Shown piece after piece: positions 43,867-51,126 of a stretch of 64,000 bases of DNA; position 1 is the first letter of the stretch; each line of letters opens with the position of its first letter. The DNA is from Paenibacillus sp. FSL H7-0331 (lineage in GTDB: Bacteria > Bacillota > Bacilli > Paenibacillales > NBRC-103111), in the NCBI RefSeq assembly GCF_001956045.1, contig NZ_MRTH01000021.1:62001-126000 (forward strand), given 5' to 3'. The position numbers were made by a program, and so were the translations under genes. The notes beneath the pieces are model-generated. The model was given only the letters and a program-made list of their open reading frames with translations, ran no database searches and had not been told where the DNA came from.

Positions 43867-43965
43867 ATGTCAGCAACATTTTGGATCATTAATCTGGTAT
43901 TCTTAATCTTTATCGTAGCTATGTGCACGTCAAGTTATAATGATGACAAGACTAAAGGCCTTTAA
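43867..43965 (+). CDS. 32-aa single-helix membrane micro-protein
   Basis: An ATG at 43867 follows AGGGGGTG by about eight bases and opens a 32-residue frame. Nearly all of residues 4-20 are hydrophobic (FWIINLVFLIFIVAM), and the polar tail SSYNDDKTKGL ends at TAA. A TATACT -10-like box lies ~25 bp upstream and a strong hairpin terminator follows at 44008. The setting (ribosome binding site, terminator, single helix) argues that it is real. No family is recognised. Confidence 0.55.
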   Translation: MSATFWIINLVFLIFIVAMCTSSYNDDKTKGL

Positions 43966-44004
43966 GCGCCGATAATCCCGCATCTATGATAATTAATAGT
44001 TAAA

Positions 44005-44052
44005 TGAAAAAGCATCACGTTCCCTCATGGGGAATACGTGATGCTTTCTTTG
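44005..44052. terminator. Bidirectional terminator between micro-protein and abrB genes
   Basis: AAAGCATCACGT...ACGTGATGCTTT forms a long stem with a CCC/GGG inner part and a small loop. It is flanked by AAAAA on the left and TTTCTTTG on the right, serving the plus-strand micro-protein and the minus-strand abrB gene. Confidence 0.8.
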
Positions 44053-44136
44053 TTTATAGGATAACTGGCTTGTTATAACTGATTTATAAGTCCGCATGAA
44101 AATTAGTATCCCTATGGGGGCGAAGTATGCCGAAGC

Positions 44137-44391
44137 CTACTCCTTATCTCTCATTTCAACGATCTCGCCCATACATTCCGCACAAACCTGGCGCCCTTTA
44201 AATTCGGTCACCTGCTCCATCGAACTGCAAAATACGCAGCGTGGTCGAAATCTTTCCAGAATAATATGATCGCCGCTTACTAATATTTCAACAGGATCGC
44301 CCTCGTTCATTTGATATCGCTTGCGCAGCGATTTCGGAAGCACGATTCTACCTAATTGATCTACTTTTCTCACAACACCTGCTGGCTTCAC
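44137..44391 (-). CDS. abrB: AbrB-family transition-state regulator with paired CxxC
   Basis: This 84-aa protein starts with GTG seven bases after AGGTGA. Residues 1-48 are the AbrB swapped-hairpin DNA-binding domain (GVVRKVDQLGRIVLPKSLRKRY, then GDPVEIL and HIILERF). The C-terminal half differs from B. subtilis AbrB: it carries CVFC and CAEC 15 residues apart, a likely zinc site, and ends in EIVEMRDKE. A perfect Spo0A box lies at 44457-44463, upstream, which fits the known Spo0A control of abrB. Confidence 0.92.
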   Translation of the reverse strand: MKPAGVVRKVDQLGRIVLPKSLRKRYQMNEGDPVEILVSGDHIILERFRPRCVFCSSMEQVTEFKGRQVCAECMGEIVEMRDKE

Positions 44392-44456
44392 TATAAATTC
44401 ACCTCACCTTCACCAAAAATGGAACCTATAGACAAGCCCTGAACCACTCCACAAAA

Positions 44457-44463
44457 TGTCGAA
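44457..44463 (+). promoter_or_regulatory. Spo0A box upstream of abrB
   Basis: TGTCGAA matches the 0A-box consensus TGNCGAA exactly. It is 66 bp before the abrB start and just upstream of a possible minus-strand promoter (TTGTGG-18-TATAGG). A seven-base match alone is weak; the position before abrB gives it weight. Confidence 0.5.
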
Positions 44464-44523
44464 TCTTGTCTTTTATTATTATTCGCTATGTTTGCTCAAA
44501 ATCCTGCTAAAAACCTAGATTTG

Positions 44524-44988
44524 TTAGTCAAGACCCTCAAATCCCGTTTGTCTTAGCGCTTCAAATAAAACAATCGCAGCCGAATTCGACAAATTCAGCG
44601 AACGCACATCCTTAGTCATTGGCAGCTTGATCAAGTGCTCGGGGTGCTCAGCCAGTATCTCGGGTGGCAGCCCTTTGGTTTCCTTGCCGAAGACAAAAAA
44701 ATCGCCATCCTGAAATGTAAACTCAGTGTAAAGCTGCTGCGCTTTAGTAGTTGCAAAAAAGAAACGCCCGCTCTTGTATTTATCCTTAACTTCCTGAAAT
44801 GAATCATGATATTCAATATGAACGGCATGCCAATAATCCAGACCAGCTCGTTTTAAGGTTTTATCATCCGTATTAAAGCCCAATGGGCGCACCAAATGTA
44901 GCCAAGCTCCAGTAGCCGCGCAGGTTCTCGATATATTGCCCGTATTTGCAGGAATTTCCGGTTCAACCAAAACAATATGAAATGCCAT
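44524..44988 (-). CDS. trmL: tRNA (cytidine/uridine-34-2'-O)-methyltransferase TrmL
   Basis: This 154-aa SPOUT-class methyltransferase modifies the wobble ribose of tRNA-Leu isoacceptors. It carries the family motifs EPEIPANTGNISRTCAA at the N-terminus, FGKETKGLP in the middle, and PMTKDVRSLNLSNSAAIVLFEALRQ at the C-terminus, which form the trefoil-knot SAM site. GAGGTGG precedes the ATG by nine bases. The length is normal. It is a single gene between abrB and the PhoP-like regulator. Confidence 0.96.
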   Translation of the reverse strand: MAFHIVLVEPEIPANTGNISRTCAATGAWLHLVRPLGFNTDDKTLKRAGLDYWHAVHIEYHDSFQEVKDKYKSGRFFFATTKAQQLYTEFTFQDGDFFVFGKETKGLPPEILAEHPEHLIKLPMTKDVRSLNLSNSAAIVLFEALRQTGFEGLD

Positions 44989-45133
44989 AGTAAGCAGCCA
45001 CCTCGATTATATAAGCCATCACCTTGTCGGATTCGGGCAGATTTTACATACATTTTACTTATTCTTAATATGAGGATGATAGTCCCCTGCGATAATAGGG
45101 TTATCATGTGTTTATACAAAGGAGATTCGATGG

Positions 45134-45847
45134 ATGAAGAAGAAAATTCTTGTCGTTGACGACGAACCTTCCATTTCAATGTTGATAGAGTTCAATCTTA
45201 AGCTTGTTGGATATGAAGTACACTGTGTATATGATGGCGAAGCCGTATTTACGGCAATCCAGCATTTTCGCCCTGATCTGATTGTACTTGATCTTATGCT
45301 TCCCAAAATGGATGGCATTCAGGTATGCCGTAAGCTGCGCAGTCAAAACAATCTCGTGCCGATTATCATGCTGACCGCCATGCAGGATTTGTCTGATAAA
45401 ATCGCCGGTCTGGATAACGGTGCCGACGATTATATGACGAAGCCTTTTTCACCGCAGGAGCTGATTTCACGGATACAAGCCATTATTCGTCGCATACAAA
45501 CCTTGCCTTCTACCAATGACAACGCTCCGGTCACGATTGGACAGATCTCGATTCAACCCGATCAACGCGAGGTGCATATCAAAGGCGAGCTCATTGAACT
45601 GACTCCCAAGGAATTTGATCTCCTGTTGTTCCTTTGCAAGCACCGCGGCAAGGTACTCAGCCGACAACAGCTGCTGCACGGCGTTTGGGACTATCATTTC
45701 CTTGGTGATACCCGTATCGTCGATGTCCATATCAGTCATTTGCGTGATAAAATCGAAAGCAATGCCCGTAACCCTGAATATATTGTTACCATCCGTAACG
45801 TTGGCTATAAGCTGACAGAACCGGCTATGAAAGAATCCTTCGCCTAA
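45134..45847 (+). CDS. OmpR/PhoP-family response regulator (orphan)
   Basis: This 237-aa regulator has a receiver domain (1-115) with D9/D10, phosphoacceptor D53 in IVLDLMLPKMDG and K103 in TKPF. The winged-helix domain (about 135-230) includes LTPKEFDLLLFL and DTRIVDVHISHLRDKIE. It is most like PhoP-type regulators, but no kinase follows: a terminator and the convergent serC gene do. Its partner must be elsewhere. AAAGGAGATT precedes the ATG. Confidence 0.95.
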   Translation: MKKKILVVDDEPSISMLIEFNLKLVGYEVHCVYDGEAVFTAIQHFRPDLIVLDLMLPKMDGIQVCRKLRSQNNLVPIIMLTAMQDLSDKIAGLDNGADDYMTKPFSPQELISRIQAIIRRIQTLPSTNDNAPVTIGQISIQPDQREVHIKGELIELTPKEFDLLLFLCKHRGKVLSRQQLLHGVWDYHFLGDTRIVDVHISHLRDKIESNARNPEYIVTIRNVGYKLTEPAMKESFA

Positions 45848-45881
45848 GCCCCAACTATCAAGCCGAGTGCTGCAGATCTTT

Positions 45882-45900
45882 GCCGCATACGGCTTTTTTT
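45882..45900 (+). terminator. Terminator after the PhoP-like regulator
   Basis: GCCG-CATA-CGGC followed by TTTTTTT is a short but standard Rho-independent terminator 35 bp after the stop codon. Confidence 0.75.
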
Positions 45901-45902
45901 CA

Positions 45903-45936
45903 TATAAAAACAGCCCTGCCATAGACAACAGGGCTG
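45903..45936 (-). terminator. Terminator after serC
   Basis: On the minus strand CAGCCCTG and CAGGGCTG form an eight-pair stem around a 10-base loop, followed by TTTTTAT. It ends the serC transcript, facing the regulator terminator at 45882-45900. Confidence 0.85.
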
Positions 45937-45948
45937 CCCTTGTAAATG

Positions 45949-47037
45949 TTAACCGTTATTTTTTTGGAAATCGATCATAAAGTCAGCCAGCGCTTTACAA
46001 GCTTCGTAAGGAACGGCATTATAAGCGGAAGCACGGATGCCTCCAACGCTGCGGTGTCCTGCAAGACCAACAAAATTGTGCTGCTGGGATTCTTTGACGA
46101 ATTTCTTTTCCAATTCTTCACTTGGCAACCGGAATGTCACATTCATAATCGAACGGCTATCCGGATCGATATTGCCGGTGTAATAACCGCCGCTGGCATC
46201 GATCACATCATAAATCAGATTGCTTTTGGCAACATTTTGCTTCTCAAGCTGTACAACTCCACCTTGTGCTTTCACCCATTTCAGAACCAGATTCACCATA
46301 TAAATAGAATGAACCGGAGGGGTGTTATACAAGGAGCCATTGCTCGCGTGTGTTGTATAGCGCAGGATTGAAGGAATATGCTTAGGCTCTTCCTGCAGCA
46401 GATCATCGCGAATGACGGCAACGGTAACTCCGGACGGCCCGAGATTCTTCTGTGCACCAGCATAAATCATCGCAAATTTCTTGCTATCAATAGGACGGCT
46501 CAGTATCCCGCTTGTCATATCACCGATCAAAGGAATATCGCCAGTCTCAGGGATGTACGAGAATTGCGAACCTTCAATCGTGTTATTCGTCGTCATATGT
46601 AAATAGGCGGAATTCGGATCGAGCTGGATATCGGAAGCCTTTGGCAAGCTTCTCCATTTGCCTGCTTTGTTGGAAGCCGCTATTGCCGCTTCACCGACAA
46701 CCTGTCCTTCTTGATAAGCTTTTTCGGAAAAGCTGCCTGTGATGATGTAGCTGCCCACCTTGCCAGGCTTCAGGAAGTTCAACGGAATCGTTGCGAATTG
46801 CGTACTCGCGCCGCCACCGAGGAATAAAGCCTGATAGCCGGATTCCAAACCCAATAACTCCAATAAGAGCTGCTGCGTTTCTGCGTTAATCGCCTCATAC
46901 TCCTTACTGCGATGGGAAATCTCCATCAATGACATACCAATACCGTTGTACTCTACAAATTCCTCCTGCGCTTGCTGCAATACTTCTAACGGGAGCGCCG
47001 CTGGACCCGCATTAAAATTATAAGCTCGATTCGTCAT
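45949..47037 (-). CDS. serC: Phosphoserine aminotransferase SerC
   Basis: This 362-aa fold-type I PLP enzyme converts 3-phosphohydroxypyruvate and glutamate to phosphoserine in serine synthesis (and acts in pyridoxal phosphate synthesis in some bacteria). Hallmarks are the N-terminal YNFNAGPAALPLEVL, MEISHRSKEY, GGGASTQF, the PLP lysine K197 in IYAGAQKNLGPSG and the C-terminal GLAGHRSVGGIRASAYNA. AAGGTG lies seven bases before the ATG. It is a single gene with its own terminator. Confidence 0.98.
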   Translation of the reverse strand: MTNRAYNFNAGPAALPLEVLQQAQEEFVEYNGIGMSLMEISHRSKEYEAINAETQQLLLELLGLESGYQALFLGGGASTQFATIPLNFLKPGKVGSYIITGSFSEKAYQEGQVVGEAAIAASNKAGKWRSLPKASDIQLDPNSAYLHMTTNNTIEGSQFSYIPETGDIPLIGDMTSGILSRPIDSKKFAMIYAGAQKNLGPSGVTVAVIRDDLLQEEPKHIPSILRYTTHASNGSLYNTPPVHSIYMVNLVLKWVKAQGGVVQLEKQNVAKSNLIYDVIDASGGYYTGNIDPDSRSIMNVTFRLPSEELEKKFVKESQQHNFVGLAGHRSVGGIRASAYNAVPYEACKALADFMIDFQKNNG

Positions 47038-47182
47038 AGTTTCACACCTTCAACTTGTATTTGGGATCAGTATCTTTTAATGATATCGCTATGATAGCAA
47101 AGTTTATCCCTGTACAGCAAGTAGCTATGTACAATCTTCACACCCTTGATACATTTTGTCGTTAAATACGTTAATTCTGAAC

Positions 47183-47212
47183 TCAAAAAAAGAACCGGGA
47201 GTGATTCCCCGC
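47183..47212 (-). terminator. Terminator after the siderophore-binding protein
   Basis: On the minus strand CGGGGA-ATCAC-TCCCGG is followed by TTCTTTTTTT. It lies 39 bp after the stop codon of the 47251-48174 gene. Confidence 0.7.
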
Positions 47213-47250
47213 TTCATGAATAGATCATCAACAATTTACTTTGAGTCTGC

Positions 47251-48174
47251 TTATTTCGCAAAAAGTTTCTCTAAAGAGTCAAGTGCCAATTTATTGCCAA
47301 GGGCTGAATAATCAAGCCATGGTTGTTCCGTGATCATATAAACTTTATTCGCTTTCACGGCTTTCAACCCTTGCCAAATCGGGTTGTTTTTCAGTTGTTC
47401 AAATATTTTATCACTACCATCTTCAAAACCAACAAGGACAAAGATTGCATCTGCATCATAATCCGGAAACACTTCTTGAGAAATCACTTCAAAGTTTTTG
47501 GTGATTTTCTCGACACCCTTTGCTGGCTTCAAGCCCAGATCATTAAACAGGATAGGTCCCAAAGGACGTCCCATTCCGTATACTCGCAAGTTTTTCGCAG
47601 AAATCCGAACAGCCATGACAGTACCGTCACCAATTTTGTTATGTATAAGTATTTTTACACGCTCCGTCTGTGCTTGATAATCTTTAATAAAATCTTCCGC
47701 TTTTTGTTCGCGATTAACAAGCTTGCCGATCACCTTCAAATGGTCTCTCCATGTCCCTTCATCGAGGTTAATGACATGTGTTTTGGCAATTTTCTCGAAT
47801 TTGGCCAGGCCTTGCTTGCCGGCAAATTCTGCATCAATAAAAATAGCATCTGGTTTTAAGGCTAATAAAGCTTCCATATCCGGATCTTTAGTAAATCCGA
47901 GAAACTTTGTGTCCTTAAATCGCTCAGGCACAGTAGGCAAATAATCACTTGTAGCTGAGCCCGCCGGAGAAATACCCAGTGCAAGCAGGTCACTTGTCAG
48001 AAATATAGAAATCGAAGCTAATCTTGGATCATTGTTTGCCGTATTCATTGCTGGTTTCGCTGGTGTTGGTGAAGCGGACGGTATTGTCGTTGCTGCGCTT
48101 GGGGTCGCTTGCCCACAAGCTGATAATACGAGCAAGGAAACCATACCCACAGTCATAATCAATTTGGTTTTCAT
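47251..48174 (-). CDS. Iron-siderophore ABC transporter substrate-binding lipoprotein
   Basis: This 307-aa cluster A-2 (FhuD/BtuF-type) binding protein has lipobox LSAC (C20), an Ala/Pro/Ser/Thr-rich spacer and two lobes joined by a long helix (FEKIAKTHVINLDEG ... LVNREQKAEDFIKDYQAQTERV). The family phrases ALLALKPDAIFID and NNPIWQGLKAVKANKVYMI are present. A Fur box covers the promoter region 27-45 bp before the ATG. No permease or ATPase genes follow, so it is an orphan receptor that must use an importer encoded elsewhere, as seen for FhuD/YxeB-type proteins. Confidence 0.94.
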   Translation of the reverse strand: MKTKLIMTVGMVSLLVLSACGQATPSAATTIPSASPTPAKPAMNTANNDPRLASISIFLTSDLLALGISPAGSATSDYLPTVPERFKDTKFLGFTKDPDMEALLALKPDAIFIDAEFAGKQGLAKFEKIAKTHVINLDEGTWRDHLKVIGKLVNREQKAEDFIKDYQAQTERVKILIHNKIGDGTVMAVRISAKNLRVYGMGRPLGPILFNDLGLKPAKGVEKITKNFEVISQEVFPDYDADAIFVLVGFEDGSDKIFEQLKNNPIWQGLKAVKANKVYMITEQPWLDYSALGNKLALDSLEKLFAK

Positions 48175-48200
48175 AATCTCTCCTTAAACCTCTCTCTATT

Positions 48201-48219
48201 GATAATGAGAATCATAATC
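48201..48219. promoter_or_regulatory. Fur box
   Basis: GATAATGAGAATCATAATC matches the 19-bp Fur consensus GATAATGATAATCATTATC at 17 positions. It lies just upstream of the siderophore-binding lipoprotein gene, so iron repression of that gene is expected. Confidence 0.85.
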
Positions 48220-48261
48220 ATTTATGTTTTTAAATATAGCATTATATACTATAAACCGCAA

Positions 48262-48291
48262 GAAAAGACCTTTCCTAATTAAGAAAGGCCT
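48262..48291 (-). terminator. Terminator after the DUF1501 gene
   Basis: On the minus strand AGGCCTTTC and GAAAGGTCT pair around an AT-rich 8-base loop and are followed by TTTTCTT. It ends the DUF1800-DUF1501 transcript. Confidence 0.7.
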
Positions 48292-48315
48292 ATGCAAAAA
48301 CGCCGACACAACGAT

Positions 48316-49557
48316 TTATATGAAATTGATCTTCTCGTATGTTTTCCCTAATACTGACTTGGCATCGCCTTGCAGCCAGCTGTCTACAACCGTGTAGTAG
48401 ACGGAACGAAAATCAACCTCATATTTCAGGTCACCGCCTTTATCCAGATTGGTCAGACTCGGTTGTATCCCGTATAGACCGCCCTTTACTTTACCCCCGA
48501 TGATGAACATAGGAGCCGCGGTTCCATGATCCGTACCTCCGCTGCTGTTCTCCTTGACCCTGCGTCCGAATTCAGAGAATGCCATCGTGATAACTCGATC
48601 CTGCAGACCTTGTGCCTCCAAATCCTTATAGAACGCACTCAGTCCCTCATCCAGCTGCTTAAGCACACGGGCTTGCTGTTCTTTCTCATTCGCATGGTCG
48701 TCAAAGCCGCCGATTTCCAAATAAAATACGCGGGTACCCGATTTTCCGGCCAGCATCTTGGAAGCCAGCTGTAAGTCCCTGGAAATATTCGTTTTGGGGT
48801 ATTCGACTTTATTTTGATACGTGTTCGATAAATTGTGCAGCGCCTCCACACTTTGAAACGCATCCTTTCCCTGCTCACAGGTAACCTTTACCTGAGTCCC
48901 TTGACGAAACGGGTCATACATATCGAGAAAGGCCGCTGCCAAGCGATTTTGGTCCGGCTTCGGTGTTTTGGGATCAAATATATTAAAGCTCTCAATGGAT
49001 TGAATAACAGGCACATTGACCGTATCTGAGATAAAGGCTTTGTTGGCGTTGTTGCCGATTTTCAGCACCTTTAGAGGATTGACTGATTGGGAAAGGGAGG
49101 ACTCGACATATCGCGCCAGCCAGCCGGAACGGATCATTTTCTCCGGTTCAGCCGTTTGCCATATTTCCATGGAACGAAAATGGGAGTGATCCGGGTTTGG
49201 ATAACCTACGCCCTGGACGACTGCCACCTTGCCGCTTTTATACAGCTCATTGAGCTGAAGGAGACTCGGATGGAAGCCAACTTCATTGTTGATGGCCAGC
49301 ACTTCATTCTGGGTAATTTTCAATGTTGGACGAGCGTCAAAATATCCGCCCATTCCATAAGGAATCAATGTATTAATCCCGTCATTACCTCCGGACAGCT
49401 GGATGACGACAAGAACAGGAGACTCTACGTTCGCATCATCGATAGAAGTGCTTGGCAGAGCAGAGCCATCTTCAGCAAAAATCATCGGCCCCCGTAAACC
49501 CAATGAAGCCAGAAGCGCAGTCCCTTTGATCAAAAAATCTCTTCTCGTTAGCTTCAA
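48316..49557 (-). CDS. DUF1501 protein with twin-arginine signal
   Basis: This 413-aa protein starts with TTG nine bases after GGGAG. The N-terminus has a Tat motif, TRRDFLIKGTAL, and a hydrophobic core ending near residue 28. The mature part shows the DUF1501 features QLSGGNDGINTLIPYG, NPDHSHFRSMEIWQTA, FSEFGRRVKENSSGGTDHGTAAPMFIIGG. The domain belongs to the alkaline-phosphatase/sulfatase-like fold in domain databases, but no activity is known. It lies 16 bp after a DUF1800 gene; the two families occur together in many bacteria and are thought to act as one extracellular unit. Confidence 0.93.
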   Translation of the reverse strand: MKLTRRDFLIKGTALLASLGLRGPMIFAEDGSALPSTSIDDANVESPVLVVIQLSGGNDGINTLIPYGMGGYFDARPTLKITQNEVLAINNEVGFHPSLLQLNELYKSGKVAVVQGVGYPNPDHSHFRSMEIWQTAEPEKMIRSGWLARYVESSLSQSVNPLKVLKIGNNANKAFISDTVNVPVIQSIESFNIFDPKTPKPDQNRLAAAFLDMYDPFRQGTQVKVTCEQGKDAFQSVEALHNLSNTYQNKVEYPKTNISRDLQLASKMLAGKSGTRVFYLEIGGFDDHANEKEQQARVLKQLDEGLSAFYKDLEAQGLQDRVITMAFSEFGRRVKENSSGGTDHGTAAPMFIIGGKVKGGLYGIQPSLTNLDKGGDLKYEVDFRSVYYTVVDSWLQGDAKSVLGKTYEKINFI

Positions 49558-49573
49558 GCGATTTCACTCCCTC

Positions 49574-50890
49574 TTATTTCATTTGGGCTTCAGGACTGAT
49601 CATAATAAGCTGCAGCAGCCCCTTCATTCCGTTGTTCTTTTGCTTGGCATATACAAAGGTATCGTTCGCATATTTGGCCAGCGTCTTCGCGGAGAGCTCT
49701 CCCATATTCCACACACCCGCATTTTGCGCATACTGGCGTACATAATCCTCCGGCTTGGACAATGGGTCCAACGCATATTCCTTACTCGTCAGCAGATTGT
49801 TGTTCAAACGCTTCGCTATCGATTCGGCAAATTGGAAGCGAGAGAGCAGATTGGTCGTCATGAGCCAGGTCGTCCCCCCTCTCCACCCCGCTACATCAGG
49901 AGGAAGAAACAGCTCCATCCCCATCTTGCGCGCCGATTGTGTAAAGCCCTTCGATAATGGAATATTAAAAGCCTTCAAAATTCCGGCAACATATTCGATC
50001 GGTGTCTTGATCAGGGCACCCTGTATATCCGGATTATAAAAGGCGTCTGACATAAACAGCTTCGTCAGTACCTCTCCGATGGTCCGATCCTTGGACACAT
50101 CACCCGCAACCAGATCTACCCATTCCTGTGATGGCTCATCCGTTGCAAACCACTTCAACAGCTTTTTGGCTATAAATTGCGGCAATGCCTCCTGCTTGAA
50201 AAAAACATCGACTACAGTGGTCTCGTTAAAAGCACCGGTTTCTCCTAGAACCGTTTTGTTGGCGGCATCGTATTGACCCTTGTTAAATTTAATTTGACCT
50301 TCCTTACGGTCATAGGACCAGCCTGTCAGCGAACGTGCGGTTTCTTTAATATCCTGCTCCGTGTAATTGCCAATGCCGAGCGTAAATAGCTCCATAACTT
50401 CTCGCGCATAGTTTTCATTCGGTTTACCTTTGCGGTTGCTGTTCACATCGAGATAGATCATCATCGCAGGATCTTTGCCGATCTGAAGGACAAGCTCATG
50501 AAAATTACCCAATGCATAATTACGGAACAGCTCATTTTGCCTTAACATAAGTGGAATATCGTTAACCTTGGAAAAGGAGGTGGAAAAATGCCCATGCCAG
50601 AAGAGCGTCATCTTCTCGATCAACGGCGCCTCTGTATTCAAGATTCGGTACAGCCAATAGGTTTGCTGATCACCAATGGAGTCCGCCTTCATTTCTTTGC
50701 CATCAGCCGTTAATTCAGTGATGGATTGTAGTGAAACCGTCTTGCCTGTCAACGATTCCCCGGCTACAAGCCGTCTTACGGTTTCTGCCTGCCCCAGAGA
50801 CAAGCAAGCTTCTATATCCGTTTTACTCGTATAAAATCCAGTGCGGTTTAATAGATGGACCACTTCTTTTTCTGTCCAGGCTGCTCCCAT
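49574..50890 (-). CDS. DUF1800 family protein
   Basis: The likely start is ATG at 50890, eight bases after GGTGG (438 aa); an ATG at 50905 is in frame. DUF1800 features are LLNRTGFYTSKTDIEACL, then MTLFWHGHFSTS, RKGKPNENYAREVMELFTLGIGNYTEQDIKETARSLTGW and PPDVAGWRGGTTWL. There is no clear signal peptide, unlike its DUF1501 partner downstream. Function is unknown; the pair is often found in bacteria with surface or secreted polymers. Confidence 0.93.
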   Translation of the reverse strand: MGAAWTEKEVVHLLNRTGFYTSKTDIEACLSLGQAETVRRLVAGESLTGKTVSLQSITELTADGKEMKADSIGDQQTYWLYRILNTEAPLIEKMTLFWHGHFSTSFSKVNDIPLMLRQNELFRNYALGNFHELVLQIGKDPAMMIYLDVNSNRKGKPNENYAREVMELFTLGIGNYTEQDIKETARSLTGWSYDRKEGQIKFNKGQYDAANKTVLGETGAFNETTVVDVFFKQEALPQFIAKKLLKWFATDEPSQEWVDLVAGDVSKDRTIGEVLTKLFMSDAFYNPDIQGALIKTPIEYVAGILKAFNIPLSKGFTQSARKMGMELFLPPDVAGWRGGTTWLMTTNLLSRFQFAESIAKRLNNNLLTSKEYALDPLSKPEDYVRQYAQNAGVWNMGELSAKTLAKYANDTFVYAKQKNNGMKGLLQLIMISPEAQMK

Positions 50891-51074
50891 ACTCCGTACC
50901 ACCATCCCGCTGATGTTTGTTAGTCTTCATTATACTGGTGATTTATTACAAAAAAGTGACGAGTCCGGCTATTGATATATAATATCGGTAAAGAATTCCT
51001 TCGGTTTTAGCAAATTCGCTGAAATAGGGCTAATAGCATATGTATCAGGGCTATTTAGGAAGAAAAGCTAACAC

Positions 51075-51103
51075 AAAAAACCCCGGAGAAACTCCGGGGT
51101 TTT
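51075..51103. terminator. Strong terminator after glnA (bidirectional)
   Basis: CCCCGGAG-AAA-CTCCGGGG is a perfect eight-pair stem with TTTTTTGTG on the minus side and TTTTC on the plus side. It ends glnA and separates it from the DUF1800 gene. The region 50906-51074 shows no gene. Confidence 0.9.
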
Positions 51104-51126
51104 CAACATCATATAATTGCGAAATC

